This document shows, in pieces, positions 50,488 to 58,940 of a stretch of 64,000 bases of DNA. The notes beneath the pieces are model-generated. The model saw only the letters and a program-made list of their open reading frames with translations, was not told the DNA's origin and ran no database searches. Each line of letters begins with the position of its first letter. The first letter of the stretch is position 1. Source of the stretch: Shewanella halotolerans. GTDB taxonomy: Bacteria; Pseudomonadota; Gammaproteobacteria; Enterobacterales; Shewanellaceae. A program made the translations under genes and the position numbers. The DNA is taken from the NCBI RefSeq assembly GCF_019457535.1, contig NZ_CP080417.1:4154001-4218000 (forward strand). Direction: 5' to 3'.

Positions 50488-50525
50488 CAGCGACCTGTAA
50501 TACACGGGTCGCCGTGTTTTTCTAG
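50488..50525 (+). terminator. Terminator after slmA
   Basis: A 9-bp stem GCGACCTGT/ACGGGTCGC (one T–G pair) with loop AATAC is followed by CGTGTTTTT. Confidence 0.75.
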
Positions 50526-50620
50526 ACAAAAGTATTGCACTCGTAAATCCATTGTTTTACCCTCATTGGCGCAACAACCCCACAAAAACTCTATAACAAT
50601 TGTGCGTACAAGGATGTTAT

Positions 50621-52585
50621 ATGAAACTAATTCAGTCGTTTAGTTTAGCCTGCCTCTGCCTTATCAGTAGCCAAGCCACGGCTTCAAACAAAGATATTAC
50701 CGAGCTTTTTAGCCGCTCAGCCGAATTTTCTAACGTGCAGATCTCCCCCGACGGAGACTACCTCAGCGCCATCACCTCCCACGAAGGTAAGCATATGCTG
50801 ATGATTCTGGACGCCAAAACCAAGAAACCGACCAATGTGGTTCGCTTTCCGGACAACGCCCAGGTAGGGCAATACGTTTGGGTTAACAATGAGCGTGTCG
50901 TGCTGGCTAAGGAATACCTAAAAGGCTGGAGCGACCATCCCATCTATTATGGTGAGCTGATGGCTGTCAATGCCGATGGTTCTAAGCCAACCTATCTTTT
51001 CGGTTATAAAGGCGGTGAGCAACAAACGGGTTCTCGCATCAAGAAAAATACAGCGATACAAGCCACAGCCTATATTCTCGATCCTATGCCTGAAGATGAT
51101 CGCTACATGCTCATCCAAGCGCTCCCTTGGGGTTCCGGCAGCGCAAACACAATGGAGAATCTTCAGCAGGTTTATAGAGTCGATGTCTACAAGGGAACAC
51201 GTAGAAAAATTGCGACCTCACCTATCTCCTACGCTCGATTTCTGCCGGATCATGATGGCGAAGTTCGCTTTGTCAGTGGTACCCGCGACTACGTCAGTTC
51301 CCAGCTCTATTACCGCAAAGACGATGAATGGGTAGACACAGATAAGCTGAATTTAAATCTCGATGATATTACTCCTATCGCCTTCGGTGATGATGAGAAC
51401 AGTGTCTATGTACTCGGCAGCGAAAACGGTAAACCTAAAGGGGTCTATTTAGTCGATATCAAGAACGGTAAAAAGCAGCTTATTAGCCAGGACAAGGTGG
51501 TCGATCCTAGCAATGTTTGGATCAACCGCGTCAACAAGCAACTCTACGCCGTAGAATATGAAAATGGCTATCCTACCTATGAGTTTGTCGATAATGATGA
51601 AAAACTGGCCACCACACTGAAACAGCTACTCACCGCACTGCCTGGCCATCAAGTTCATCTCGTCAGCCAGACCAACGACATGAGCAAACTGATCATCAAG
51701 GCTTTCAACGATAGAAATCCTGGCGACTACTACATATTCGATGCCACCAGCAAGAAACTTGAATATCTAGTCTCACAAAAGAAATGGTTAGATCCCGATA
51801 AGATGGCCGAGATGAAGCCAATAAGCTTCACCGCCAGAGACGGTAAAGTGATCAACGGTTATCTCACACTGCCCTATGGGAAAGAGGCTAAGAATCTGCC
51901 GCTCGTGGTCAATCCTCACGGCGGTCCTCATGGTCCAAGAGACTGGTGGGGCTTTGACGACCAAAACCAGTTGATCGCTAGTCAAGGCGCGGCCGTGCTG
52001 CAGGTAAACTTTCGCGGTTCGGGCGGCTATGGTAAAGCATTTGAGCATGCTGGCCACCAGAAATGGGGCTCGGAAATCCAGTACGATATTATCGATGCCA
52101 CCAAACATGTCATCGAACAAGGCATAGTGGACAAAGAGCGAATCTGTATTGTCGGTGGCAGTTTCGGTGGATACTCGGCGCTACAAAGCCCAATCCTGGC
52201 ACCGGATCTCTTTAAGTGCGCCATAGGCTTCGCCGGTGTCTATGATCTCGAGTTGATGTTCAGCGAAGGGGACGTACAGGGCCGCCGCGCGGGTGAGCGC
52301 TACCTGAAGCAGGTACTGGGTGAAAACCAAGCCATGCTTGAGCAGATGTCACCCAGCAAGAACGTCGATAAGCTTAAGGTCAACTTGCTGCTGGTGCACG
52401 GCGGTGAAGATGAGCGAGCGCCAATCGAACAGCTCGAAGCGCTTGAAGAGGGGCTCAAGAAACACAACTACCCTTATCAGAAACTGGTCATGGACGATGA
52501 GGGCCATGGCTTCTATAACGATGAACATAGGGCGAAATACTACCGCCAGATGATGAGCTTCCTCAAAGACAACCTTAAGCTCTAA
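50621..52585 (+). CDS. S9 family (prolyl oligopeptidase) serine peptidase, secreted
   Basis: A 654-residue alpha/beta-hydrolase peptidase. It has a signal peptide (MKLIQSFSLACLCLISSQATA), a beta-propeller-like N-terminal half, then the catalytic domain with oxyanion-region NPHGGPHGPRDWWG, nucleophile GGSFGGYSAL, acid in HGGEDERAP and His in DEGHGFY. I chose ATG 50621 with AAGGA ten bases before; the frame from 50600 only adds a non-signal stretch. Likely periplasmic; it could trim peptides for nutrition. Confidence 0.9.
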   Translation: MKLIQSFSLACLCLISSQATASNKDITELFSRSAEFSNVQISPDGDYLSAITSHEGKHMLMILDAKTKKPTNVVRFPDNAQVGQYVWVNNERVVLAKEYLKGWSDHPIYYGELMAVNADGSKPTYLFGYKGGEQQTGSRIKKNTAIQATAYILDPMPEDDRYMLIQALPWGSGSANTMENLQQVYRVDVYKGTRRKIATSPISYARFLPDHDGEVRFVSGTRDYVSSQLYYRKDDEWVDTDKLNLNLDDITPIAFGDDENSVYVLGSENGKPKGVYLVDIKNGKKQLISQDKVVDPSNVWINRVNKQLYAVEYENGYPTYEFVDNDEKLATTLKQLLTALPGHQVHLVSQTNDMSKLIIKAFNDRNPGDYYIFDATSKKLEYLVSQKKWLDPDKMAEMKPISFTARDGKVINGYLTLPYGKEAKNLPLVVNPHGGPHGPRDWWGFDDQNQLIASQGAAVLQVNFRGSGGYGKAFEHAGHQKWGSEIQYDIIDATKHVIEQGIVDKERICIVGGSFGGYSALQSPILAPDLFKCAIGFAGVYDLELMFSEGDVQGRRAGERYLKQVLGENQAMLEQMSPSKNVDKLKVNLLLVHGGEDERAPIEQLEALEEGLKKHNYPYQKLVMDDEGHGFYNDEHRAKYYRQMMSFLKDNLKL

Positions 52586-52604
52586 ACCCCATAAAAACCC
52601 CAAA

Positions 52605-52631
52605 AGCCGATTGCCACAATCGGCTTTTTTG
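52605..52631 (+). terminator. Terminator after the S9 peptidase
   Basis: A 9-bp stem AGCCGATTG/CAATCGGCT with a CCA loop is followed by TTTTTG. Confidence 0.9.
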
Positions 52632-52738
52632 TTAATCCCCTAGTAATTCTGGGTATAAATTACCCGCAATTCAGGGTATCCTCCCTGACCCGCCGCCCTA
52701 TGTTTACTGGCGCCGGACAGGCTATAATGAATATCTTA

Positions 52739-52775
52739 AAGGTTAATTTGTTAAAAACATTAGTAAATTAACCTT
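52739..52775 (+). promoter_or_regulatory. 11-bp inverted repeat in the folE leader
   Basis: AAGGTTAATTT (52739–52749) and AAATTAACCTT (52765–52775) are perfect inverted copies 15 bases apart. They lie just downstream of a TATAAT (52723–52728) that may be the folE −10, and 36 bases before the start codon. They could be an operator for a dimeric regulator or an mRNA hairpin. No match to a known site is claimed. Confidence 0.55.
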
Positions 52776-52810
52776 ACTGAATAGACCACTATCTGATGGT
52801 GGAGGACACG

Positions 52811-53455
52811 ATGGCATTAAGTGAAGCAGCACAGCAGGTGCAAACTGCATTATTAGAGCGCGGTCTCGAGACGCCCATGGTCCCGTGCGGACTGAGCAGC
52901 GAGGCGCGCAAGGAAAAGATTGAGCACCATATGCGCGAGATCTTAACCTTAATGTCACTGGATCTGCGCGACGACAGCCTGGTCGAGACCCCTAAGCGTA
53001 TCGCCAAGATGTATGTCGATGAGATCTTCTCGGGCCTGGATTACGAGAACTTCCCCAAGATCACGGTTATCGAAAACAAGATGGGCTTCGATGAGATGGT
53101 CAAGGTCAACGACATCAGCCTCACCAGCACCTGTGAGCACCACCTGGTGACCATAGACGGCGTAGCTACCGTGGCCTACCTGCCGCGCAAGAACATCATA
53201 GGCCTGTCTAAGATCAACCGTATCGTGCGCTTCTTTGCCCAGCGCCCACAGGTGCAGGAGCGCCTGACACAACAGGTTTTGGTGGCGCTGCAGACACTGC
53301 TTGAGACAAAAGATGTGGCAGTCAAGATGGATGCGGTGCACTACTGCGTTAAATCCCGCGGCGTGATGGACTCTACCAGCACCACAACCACCACGGCCCT
53401 GGGCGGCATCTTCAAGTCGAATCCGGCCACCCGCGCCGAGTTCCTGAGTAATTAA
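52811..53455 (+). CDS. folE: GTP cyclohydrolase I
   Basis: Makes dihydroneopterin triphosphate from GTP, first step of tetrahydrofolate synthesis. It has 214 residues, with the zinc/active-site motifs TSTCEHHLVTIDG and the late HYCVKSRGVMD (Cys ligand). I chose ATG 52811 because GGAGGA lies five bases before it; an ATG 15 bases upstream would place that motif inside the coding sequence. Confidence 0.97.
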   Translation: MALSEAAQQVQTALLERGLETPMVPCGLSSEARKEKIEHHMREILTLMSLDLRDDSLVETPKRIAKMYVDEIFSGLDYENFPKITVIENKMGFDEMVKVNDISLTSTCEHHLVTIDGVATVAYLPRKNIIGLSKINRIVRFFAQRPQVQERLTQQVLVALQTLLETKDVAVKMDAVHYCVKSRGVMDSTSTTTTTALGGIFKSNPATRAEFLSN

Positions 53456-53484
53456 ACCATGTTGGTTTAAGCATATTCCGCCCA

Positions 53485-53516
53485 ATAAAAAACGCTGCCT
53501 AGGCAGCGTTTTTTTG
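53485..53516. terminator. Bidirectional terminator between folE and pyrE
   Basis: A 9-bp perfect stem AACGCTGCC/GGCAGCGTT with a TA loop has T runs on both strands (TTTTTTT after it on plus, GTTTTTTATT on minus). It serves both convergent genes. Confidence 0.9.
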
Positions 53517-53537
53517 TATCACAACAATTGGTACCGA

Positions 53538-54179
53538 TTAGATACCGTATTGGTCGCGATAGGCGCTCACCGCTGCCAACTGCGCTTCCATGCCTGGTTT
53601 TTCCGACAGGTAGTTGATCAGATCTTCCAGCTTGATGATAGAGACGATATTGCAGCCGAAATCGCGCTCGACTTCCTGGATTGCCGACAGCTCGCCCTTG
53701 CCTTTCTCCTGACGATCCAGCGCAATCAACACACCCGCCAACTCGGCATTGTGGGCCTCGATAATCTCCATAGATTCGCGAATCGCGGTACCAGCGGTGA
53801 TCACATCGTCCACCAGCATCACACGGCCCTTAAGCTCGCTGCCCACCAGACTGCCACCCTCGCCGTGATCTTTCTTCTCCTTACGGTTAAAGCAGTAAGG
53901 CATGTCGATATCATGGTGATCGCACAGAGCCACCGCCGTGGTGGTCGCAATAGGGATACCCTTGTAGGCAGGGCCGAACAGCAGGTCATATTCGATACCC
54001 GAATCCACCAGCGCCGCCGCATAGAAGCGACCCAGACGCGCCAGATCACGCCCGGTATTAAACAGGCCAGCATTAAAGAAGTAAGGGCTAGTGCGGCCTG
54101 ACTTTAACGTAAATTCGCCAAAACGTAATACCTGACGCTCAAGGGCAAACTCAATAAACTCACGTTGATAGGCTTTCAC
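53538..54179 (-). CDS. pyrE: Orotate phosphoribosyltransferase
   Basis: Adds PRPP to orotate, making OMP in pyrimidine synthesis. It has 213 residues with the PRPP motif VMLVDDVITAGTAIRE and the FGPAYKGI substrate loop. It lies downstream of rph with a terminator-like hairpin between, as in E. coli. Confidence 0.97.
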   Translation of the reverse strand: MKAYQREFIEFALERQVLRFGEFTLKSGRTSPYFFNAGLFNTGRDLARLGRFYAAALVDSGIEYDLLFGPAYKGIPIATTTAVALCDHHDIDMPYCFNRKEKKDHGEGGSLVGSELKGRVMLVDDVITAGTAIRESMEIIEAHNAELAGVLIALDRQEKGKGELSAIQEVERDFGCNIVSIIKLEDLINYLSEKPGMEAQLAAVSAYRDQYGI

Positions 54180-54221
54180 AATCTCTCCTTTTTAAAATGT
54201 AGGGGTACGCTCAATTCGATT

Positions 54222-54246
54222 TAAAAAAAGGACCCCGTAGGGTCCT
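54222..54246 (-). terminator. rph–pyrE intercistronic terminator (possible pyrE attenuator)
   Basis: On the minus strand a 7-bp G/C-rich stem AGGACCC/GGGTCCT with a TACG loop is followed by seven T. It starts 18 bases after the rph stop and ends about 43 bases before the pyrE ATG. In E. coli a terminator at this place controls pyrE by UTP-dependent coupling of rph translation to transcription; the same is inferred here. Confidence 0.8.
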
Positions 54247-54263
54247 GATCAACAAAATAATGA

Positions 54264-54977
54264 TTAACTCAATGCCGCCTTCTGCACATCGACGATCTCG
54301 CGAATGCCGTGCTTGGCCAGATCCAGCAGACTCAGCAGCTCTTCATGGCTAAAGGGTTCGCCCTCGGCTGTACCCTGAATCTCGATGATTTTACCTGTCT
54401 CTGTCATCACCACGTTCATATCGGTCTCTGCGGCGCTATCTTCCACATACTCGAGATCGCAGATAGGCTCGCCCTTGTAGATGCCTACACTCACGGCGGC
54501 AATCAAAAACTTAAGTGGGTTGGTCTTGATCAGTCCCTTACCACGGGCCCAGTTAAGCGCGTCAACCAGCGCCACACAGGCACCGGTAATGGCTGCAGTG
54601 CGGGTGCCACCATCGGCCTGGATCACGTCACAGTCGATGACGATAGTGTTTTCACCCAGTGCCTTCATATCTACCGCGGCGCGCAGAGCACGGCCGATAA
54701 GACGCTGAATCTCCTGGGTACGTCCAGACTGTTTACCACGGGCAGCCTCGCGATCCATACGGCTGTGGGTCGAGCGTGGCAGCATGCCATATTCGGCGGT
54801 TACCCAACCTTGGCCCTGACCTTTCAGGAAACGTGGCACCCCTTCGGTGAAGCTCGCGGTGCACAGCACCTTAGTCTCGCCAAATTCGATTAATACAGAA
54901 CCTTCTGCATGGGCTGTGAACTGTCGCGTAATGGTTACCGGACGAGATTGAGCTGGGGTTCTGTCACTTGGGCGCAT
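54264..54977 (-). CDS. rph: RNase PH
   Basis: Phosphorolytic 3' exonuclease that trims tRNA precursors. It has 237 residues with the core HAEGSVLIEFGETKVLC and DCDVIQADGGTRTAAITGA. I chose ATG 54977 with AGGA at a suitable distance; an ATG six bases upstream sits too close to that site. It is complete, unlike the frameshifted rph of some E. coli K-12 strains. It is divergent from yicC. Confidence 0.95.
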   Translation of the reverse strand: MRPSDRTPAQSRPVTITRQFTAHAEGSVLIEFGETKVLCTASFTEGVPRFLKGQGQGWVTAEYGMLPRSTHSRMDREAARGKQSGRTQEIQRLIGRALRAAVDMKALGENTIVIDCDVIQADGGTRTAAITGACVALVDALNWARGKGLIKTNPLKFLIAAVSVGIYKGEPICDLEYVEDSAAETDMNVVMTETGKIIEIQGTAEGEPFSHEELLSLLDLAKHGIREIVDVQKAALS

Positions 54978-55158
54978 TGGCATTTCCTGTTTGAAATAGA
55001 GATAAGCAGATTTGGCTGCATATTATAGGGGCTTGCGCGCTTCGATGCCATGTTAATCATGACCGAAAGCGTAAAGGGAGGAGAGTTTGCTTTAACCCTG
55101 CAACTCATCGGACTATAATCCAAGGTCACTAAATCGATTTAAACTATTGGAATTACCC

Positions 55159-56022
55159 ATGATCCAAAGCATGACAGCCTATGCTCGCATCGAGCACAAA
55201 GCACAATGGGGCACCGCCTCCTGGGAGATCCGTTCGGTCAATCAACGTTACCTGGAAACCTACCTGCGACTGCCAGAACAGCTGCGCAGCCTAGAGCCTG
55301 TCCTCAGAGACCGTCTGCGTAAACGTTTAAATCGCGGCAAGATTGAGGTCAACCTACGTTACGATCTCGGTGAAGATAAAAATAGCGACCTACAGCTTAA
55401 CCAAGCCTTGGCCAGTCAGATCATTCAGGCGGCCAACTGGGTCAAGCAGGAAGCCGGTCAAGGCGAGATCAACATTGTCGACGTGCTGCGCTGGCCAGGC
55501 GTGATGTCAGGCAGCGAGCAGGACATGGATGCCATAGGCAAAGAGCTACTCTCCGCCTTCGACAGCGCGGTCGATCAGTTCATCGAGGCCCGTGGTCGTG
55601 AGGGGGAAGCGATCAAGGCAATGCTGGAAACCCGCCTGCAGGCCATCGAGGAACAAGTAGCCATCGTTCGCGAGCACATGCCTACTGTGATGCAGTGGCA
55701 GCGCGACAAACTCACCAACCGTTTAGCCGAGATCCAGGGCGAACTGGATCCCGCCCGCCTGGAACAGGAGATGGTACTGCTGGCGCAGAAAATGGACGTC
55801 GCCGAAGAGATGGACAGACTCGACGCCCACGTCGCCGAGACCCGCCGCATCCTCAAGAAAGGCGGCGCCCAGGGCCGACGCCTAGACTTCATGATGCAGG
55901 AGTTCAACCGCGAGTCCAACACCCTGGCCTCCAAGTCTATCAGCTCAGAGGTCACCGCCGCCGCAGTAGAACTCAAAGTGCTTATCGAGCAGATGCGAGA
56001 ACAGATCCAGAACGTGGAATAG
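55159..56022 (+). CDS. yicC: YicC family endoribonuclease
   Basis: A 287-residue protein starting MIQSMTAYARIEHKAQWG, the typical YicC start, with conserved C-terminal DUF1732 region (GGAQGRRLDFMMQEFNRESNTL) and end EQIQNVE. YicC proteins have been reported to act in RNA decay. I chose ATG 55159 by family N-termini over a start four codons upstream. Its 3' end is the known insertion site of several mobilisable islands, and a tyrosine integrase gene follows here. The final codons are intact, so the island leaves the protein whole. Confidence 0.93.
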   Translation: MIQSMTAYARIEHKAQWGTASWEIRSVNQRYLETYLRLPEQLRSLEPVLRDRLRKRLNRGKIEVNLRYDLGEDKNSDLQLNQALASQIIQAANWVKQEAGQGEINIVDVLRWPGVMSGSEQDMDAIGKELLSAFDSAVDQFIEARGREGEAIKAMLETRLQAIEEQVAIVREHMPTVMQWQRDKLTNRLAEIQGELDPARLEQEMVLLAQKMDVAEEMDRLDAHVAETRRILKKGGAQGRRLDFMMQEFNRESNTLASKSISSEVTAAAVELKVLIEQMREQIQNVE

Positions 56023-56035
56023 TATTTCACAAAGT
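55995..56035 (+). other. Probable left attachment junction (attL) at the yicC 3' end
   Basis: The backbone ends in the last yicC codons and AT-rich island DNA begins just after them. Islands of the MGIVfl type insert at this end of yicC. The matching right copy lies outside the window, so the exact crossover core cannot be set. Confidence 0.45.
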
Positions 56036-56128
56036 AAAGACATAAATTAAAATGTTTATAAAACAGGAGAATAGCCCACATTAAGATGTAATGATATTTT
56101 ACAACATCTTCTTTAAGTGCATTTTAAT

Positions 56129-56186
56129 GGTGACAGATACGGTGGCAGATTTTCTATAATCATGTAGGATGTAGAAATCTGTCACC
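56129..56186 (+). promoter_or_regulatory. Integrase promoter overlapping repeated GGTGRCAGAT motifs
   Basis: GGTGACAGAT (56129–56138) and GGTGGCAGAT (56141–56150) are direct copies; a third copy lies inverted as ATCTGTCACC (56177–56186). The first and third are a perfect 10-bp inverted pair. A −35 GTGACA (56130–56135) and −10 TATAAT (56154–56159), 18 bases apart, fall inside this set. The motifs are likely integrase arm-type sites, so the integrase may repress its own gene. Confidence 0.6.
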
Positions 56187-56202
56187 TTTTTATATCTGCC
56201 TT

Positions 56203-57438
56203 ATGAATGACGCTCAACTAAAATCCAAACTTAGAGAAGGGACTGCTGGCAAGTTCAATGTTGACAGGGGGCTGTATTTTCGAGTCACTCCAGAAGGTAC
56301 AGGCTTCTGGATTGTCCGTTATACGATCAATAGCAAAAGACGTGAACTTACAATCGGTCGCTACGGTAAGCCTCCTGAAGGCTTAAGCCTAGCAAATGCA
56401 AAACTTAAAGCTGCTATTGTTAGGGCACAAGTGAATGAAGGTGTAGATCCAATAGCAGAAAAGAAACGCTCCTCATTAGTAAATCTGAACACTGTTAACG
56501 ATATTGCTCTAGACTGGTTAGAAGGTTGCAAAAAGAGGCTAGAGAACCCGCAGATACCCGAAAGAGTCTACAGGAAAGATATCGCACCAAAGATTGGTGA
56601 CTTACCGATAGGGAGAGTTAGCCCAAGAGACATATTGGGCATAATCCGAGGCATCGATAATAGTGGACGACCAACAATCGCCAACGATGCTCTTGTCTAC
56701 TGTAAGCAAATTTTTAACCACGCAATAAAACTAGGGCTTATTGATTTCAATGTAGCTTCAGCATTCACAAGCAAAGATGCAGGTGGAACCGAAAAGTCGC
56801 GTATCCGCGCCTTATCTTTCGACGAAGTAAGATCCGTTTTTCACGTTTTCTCAGAAAACAGCCAACAATTTACACGAGAAAATTATATAGCCTGTTTGCT
56901 ACTAATATGCCTAGGAACTAGAAAAGGTGAGCTGATAGCTGCCCAGTGGAAAGAGTTTGATTTTGACAACCTCATTTGGACCTTGGATAAAAACAGAACA
57001 AAAACAGGTGTTGAGATAAAAATTCCTATTCCTGCAAAACTGCTCCCCTATTTCGAAGAGCTAAAAGTACGATCTTGTGAATCTGACTATCTGTTCCCTG
57101 CACGAAGAGCAAGTAAAAAAAGAGCTTACATTTCGCATGACACTTTGAACCACGCTTTAGCTAAACTATTCGGAATGAAAGTCGATTCAAATAAAAGCCC
57201 ACTAGCCAACAAGCTACAGCAAGCTGGCGTAGAGCACTTTGTAATACACGATTTACGAAGAACTTGCAGAAGCTTACTTGCGGAGCTATCAGTTCCCTCA
57301 CACATTGCAGAAAGGTGCTTAAACCACAAACTTCGTGGTGTTGAAGGTATTTATGACCGTTATGACTATTTCGACGAGAGGAAAGCGGCTCTAGATGCTC
57401 TAGCGACAAAAATCATAGAGTCCTTAAATCAACAATAG
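56203..57438 (+). CDS. int: Tyrosine integrase of the island
   Basis: Site-specific recombinase of 411 residues, P4/MGI-like layout. An N-terminal DUF4102-type arm-binding domain (about residues 15–85, with YFRVTPEGTGFW) leads to a core-binding domain and the catalytic domain. Catalytic residues are visible: R240 (GTRKGE), H349 and R352 (HDLRR), H375 (NHK) and nucleophile Y384 (GIYDRY). The gene points into the island from the attL side. Its last 26 bases overlap the convergent gene that ends at 57413. Confidence 0.95.
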   Translation: MNDAQLKSKLREGTAGKFNVDRGLYFRVTPEGTGFWIVRYTINSKRRELTIGRYGKPPEGLSLANAKLKAAIVRAQVNEGVDPIAEKKRSSLVNLNTVNDIALDWLEGCKKRLENPQIPERVYRKDIAPKIGDLPIGRVSPRDILGIIRGIDNSGRPTIANDALVYCKQIFNHAIKLGLIDFNVASAFTSKDAGGTEKSRIRALSFDEVRSVFHVFSENSQQFTRENYIACLLLICLGTRKGELIAAQWKEFDFDNLIWTLDKNRTKTGVEIKIPIPAKLLPYFEELKVRSCESDYLFPARRASKKRAYISHDTLNHALAKLFGMKVDSNKSPLANKLQQAGVEHFVIHDLRRTCRSLLAELSVPSHIAERCLNHKLRGVEGIYDRYDYFDERKAALDALATKIIESLNQQ

Positions 57439-58744
57439 GGTTTTCATCGTCTTGAATCATTGAGAAGTACTTTGCCTGCCAGGCATCTATTTCTGATAGT
57501 TCCCTATGTTTTGCTGCTTTCCTAATCAAACAAAACTGGCCTTCTCGAATTAGAGTGTACGTAATTAGATGTAGATTTTCCATTGACAAACTACAGTCTA
57601 TATTAACATCACCCAATGTAATACGTGCGGCATTTTCAATATTAGTTAATGACAGATCAAAATTAAACGATTGATTTCCATCAACCGATAACAAGCTTAT
57701 GGTATGTTCAAAACGTCTAACAATATTGATCATATAACCAAAGTAAAGCTCCAAGTCAGGAATTGTAAGATTTCCTGAAAAAATTTTGATCTCGATGCAT
57801 TCCTCAATTAGCTTAATCTCATTTCTAAATCTTTTTTGTATACTATGACGCCTTGACCAACCTTCTAATAACTCGCATCTTTCATTAAAAGCATCTTCGA
57901 CTGTTTTTCCACTTTTTTTAGTGAGAATATTCAGCTTATTCAGCAACTCTTTTTTATCTTTCACGCTCTTCACATTCACGGCTTCCACATCGTGGATATA
58001 CTTATCAAAAAGCTTAAGGTTGAGATAAGAGCTATTTATTATTCTTTGCATTCTTCGAATTGCACTTTCTCGAAGATTGCTCTCCTCAGGCTCAAGAACC
58101 TCACTGCTTTTAGGCTTCAAATGCTGAATACAACGAGTATGTTCGGAAGAAGCAAGTGGTTGAGAACAAAGCATACAAGCAACTTTATAAGAAAAGTAAG
58201 ATTGAGCTTGAGATTGCTTTCTAATGTATCTCTCAGGTCTTACTTTATACTTGCTTATCACAGTAGCTACACTTCTTAATAACTCTCCTATAGATTGTAA
58301 TTCCAGAAAGAATTCTTCCTTTAGGTTAAAAAACACTTCTTTCAGTACATACTTAATAAGTTTATCTATTTTAATAATAGCGATATCTATATCACCGGAA
58401 CAGGATGCCGAAATAAATGTCCCTAGGCTCTCCGAAAACAGTTTGTCATACTCTAATATAAATATTTCTTCCCTTTTCAACGCATCAGGAAGTGTAATTC
58501 GAATCTCTCTAAAAAATGTCCAATATCCAACACGCTTACCAACCATCGCTTTTTCCGTACAAGCAATATTATTCTTAGATGCAAATTTATCGAGCTCAAT
58601 CAAGTGCTTAACGTGTTCTTCTGAATGGTGCAGCCCGCCGAAATTTACTAAATTTTTCTTAACCATAAAAAGTGTCCCGGTTTGGTTATGTGCTGAAAAT
58701 TCATTCTCAATATACTCCACCTTGAACATTAACTGAAATTTCAT
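57413..58744 (-). CDS. Unrecognised island protein, 443 residues, possible zinc site
   Basis: I do not recognise this family. The frame is long, complete and AT-rich. Residues 190–208 hold C190, C193, H202, C205 and H208 (CMLC…HTRCIQH), which could bind zinc. The remainder looks helical and charged, with no signal peptide or clear membrane segment, so it is probably cytoplasmic. The start is uncertain: ATG 58744, or ATG 58729 five codons in. Its end overlaps int by 26 bases and its start faces the AlpA-like gene with no gap, so all three genes are probably regulated together. Roles in excision control, DNA binding or defence are all open. Confidence 0.7.
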   Translation of the reverse strand: MKFQLMFKVEYIENEFSAHNQTGTLFMVKKNLVNFGGLHHSEEHVKHLIELDKFASKNNIACTEKAMVGKRVGYWTFFREIRITLPDALKREEIFILEYDKLFSESLGTFISASCSGDIDIAIIKIDKLIKYVLKEVFFNLKEEFFLELQSIGELLRSVATVISKYKVRPERYIRKQSQAQSYFSYKVACMLCSQPLASSEHTRCIQHLKPKSSEVLEPEESNLRESAIRRMQRIINSSYLNLKLFDKYIHDVEAVNVKSVKDKKELLNKLNILTKKSGKTVEDAFNERCELLEGWSRRHSIQKRFRNEIKLIEECIEIKIFSGNLTIPDLELYFGYMINIVRRFEHTISLLSVDGNQSFNFDLSLTNIENAARITLGDVNIDCSLSMENLHLITYTLIREGQFCLIRKAAKHRELSEIDAWQAKYFSMIQDDENPIVDLRTL

Positions 58745-58751
58745 GGTGGAG
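58715..58751. promoter_or_regulatory. Inverted repeat across the divergent starts
   Basis: CTCCACC (58715–58721) and GGTGGAG (58745–58751) are perfect inverted copies around the start codons of the 443-residue gene and the AlpA-like gene. The right copy also supplies the ribosome site of the latter. It could be an operator, or the match may be chance. Confidence 0.35.
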
Positions 58752-58757
58752 CATCAA

Positions 58758-58940
58758 ATGAATATCAATCAAATAGTTAGACCGAATCAGTTAGCACATG
58801 ATCTTGGAATTAGTCTCTGTACTCTATGGCGCTGGCGACAACAGGGGAAAATTCCTCAACCAATGCAGTTAGGTCCGAGATTAGTGGGCTGGAGAAGAGA
58901 AACCATCGAGGAATGGCTGAAAAGCCAAAATCAGGGATGA
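58758..58940 (+). CDS. AlpA-family DNA-binding regulator
   Basis: A 60-residue protein with a MerR-like winged helix (LAHDLGISLCTLWRWRQQGK, then GWRRETIEEWL). AlpA proteins act as excision directionality factors or activators of the island integrase. I chose ATG 58758 because GGTGGAG lies seven bases before; a frame from 58743 would overlap the divergent gene. Confidence 0.8.
   Translation: MNINQIVRPNQLAHDLGISLCTLWRWRQQGKIPQPMQLGPRLVGWRRETIEEWLKSQNQG

Noticed and set aside
54264..54977. Frameshifted rph as in E. coli K-12
   Set aside because: The frame is complete to a normal end with all core motifs.
56101..56202. Terminator formed by GGTGACAGAT and ATCTGTCACC with the following T run
   Set aside because: The loop would be 38 bases and the left arm lies before the predicted transcription start, so a regulatory or integrase-binding role fits better.
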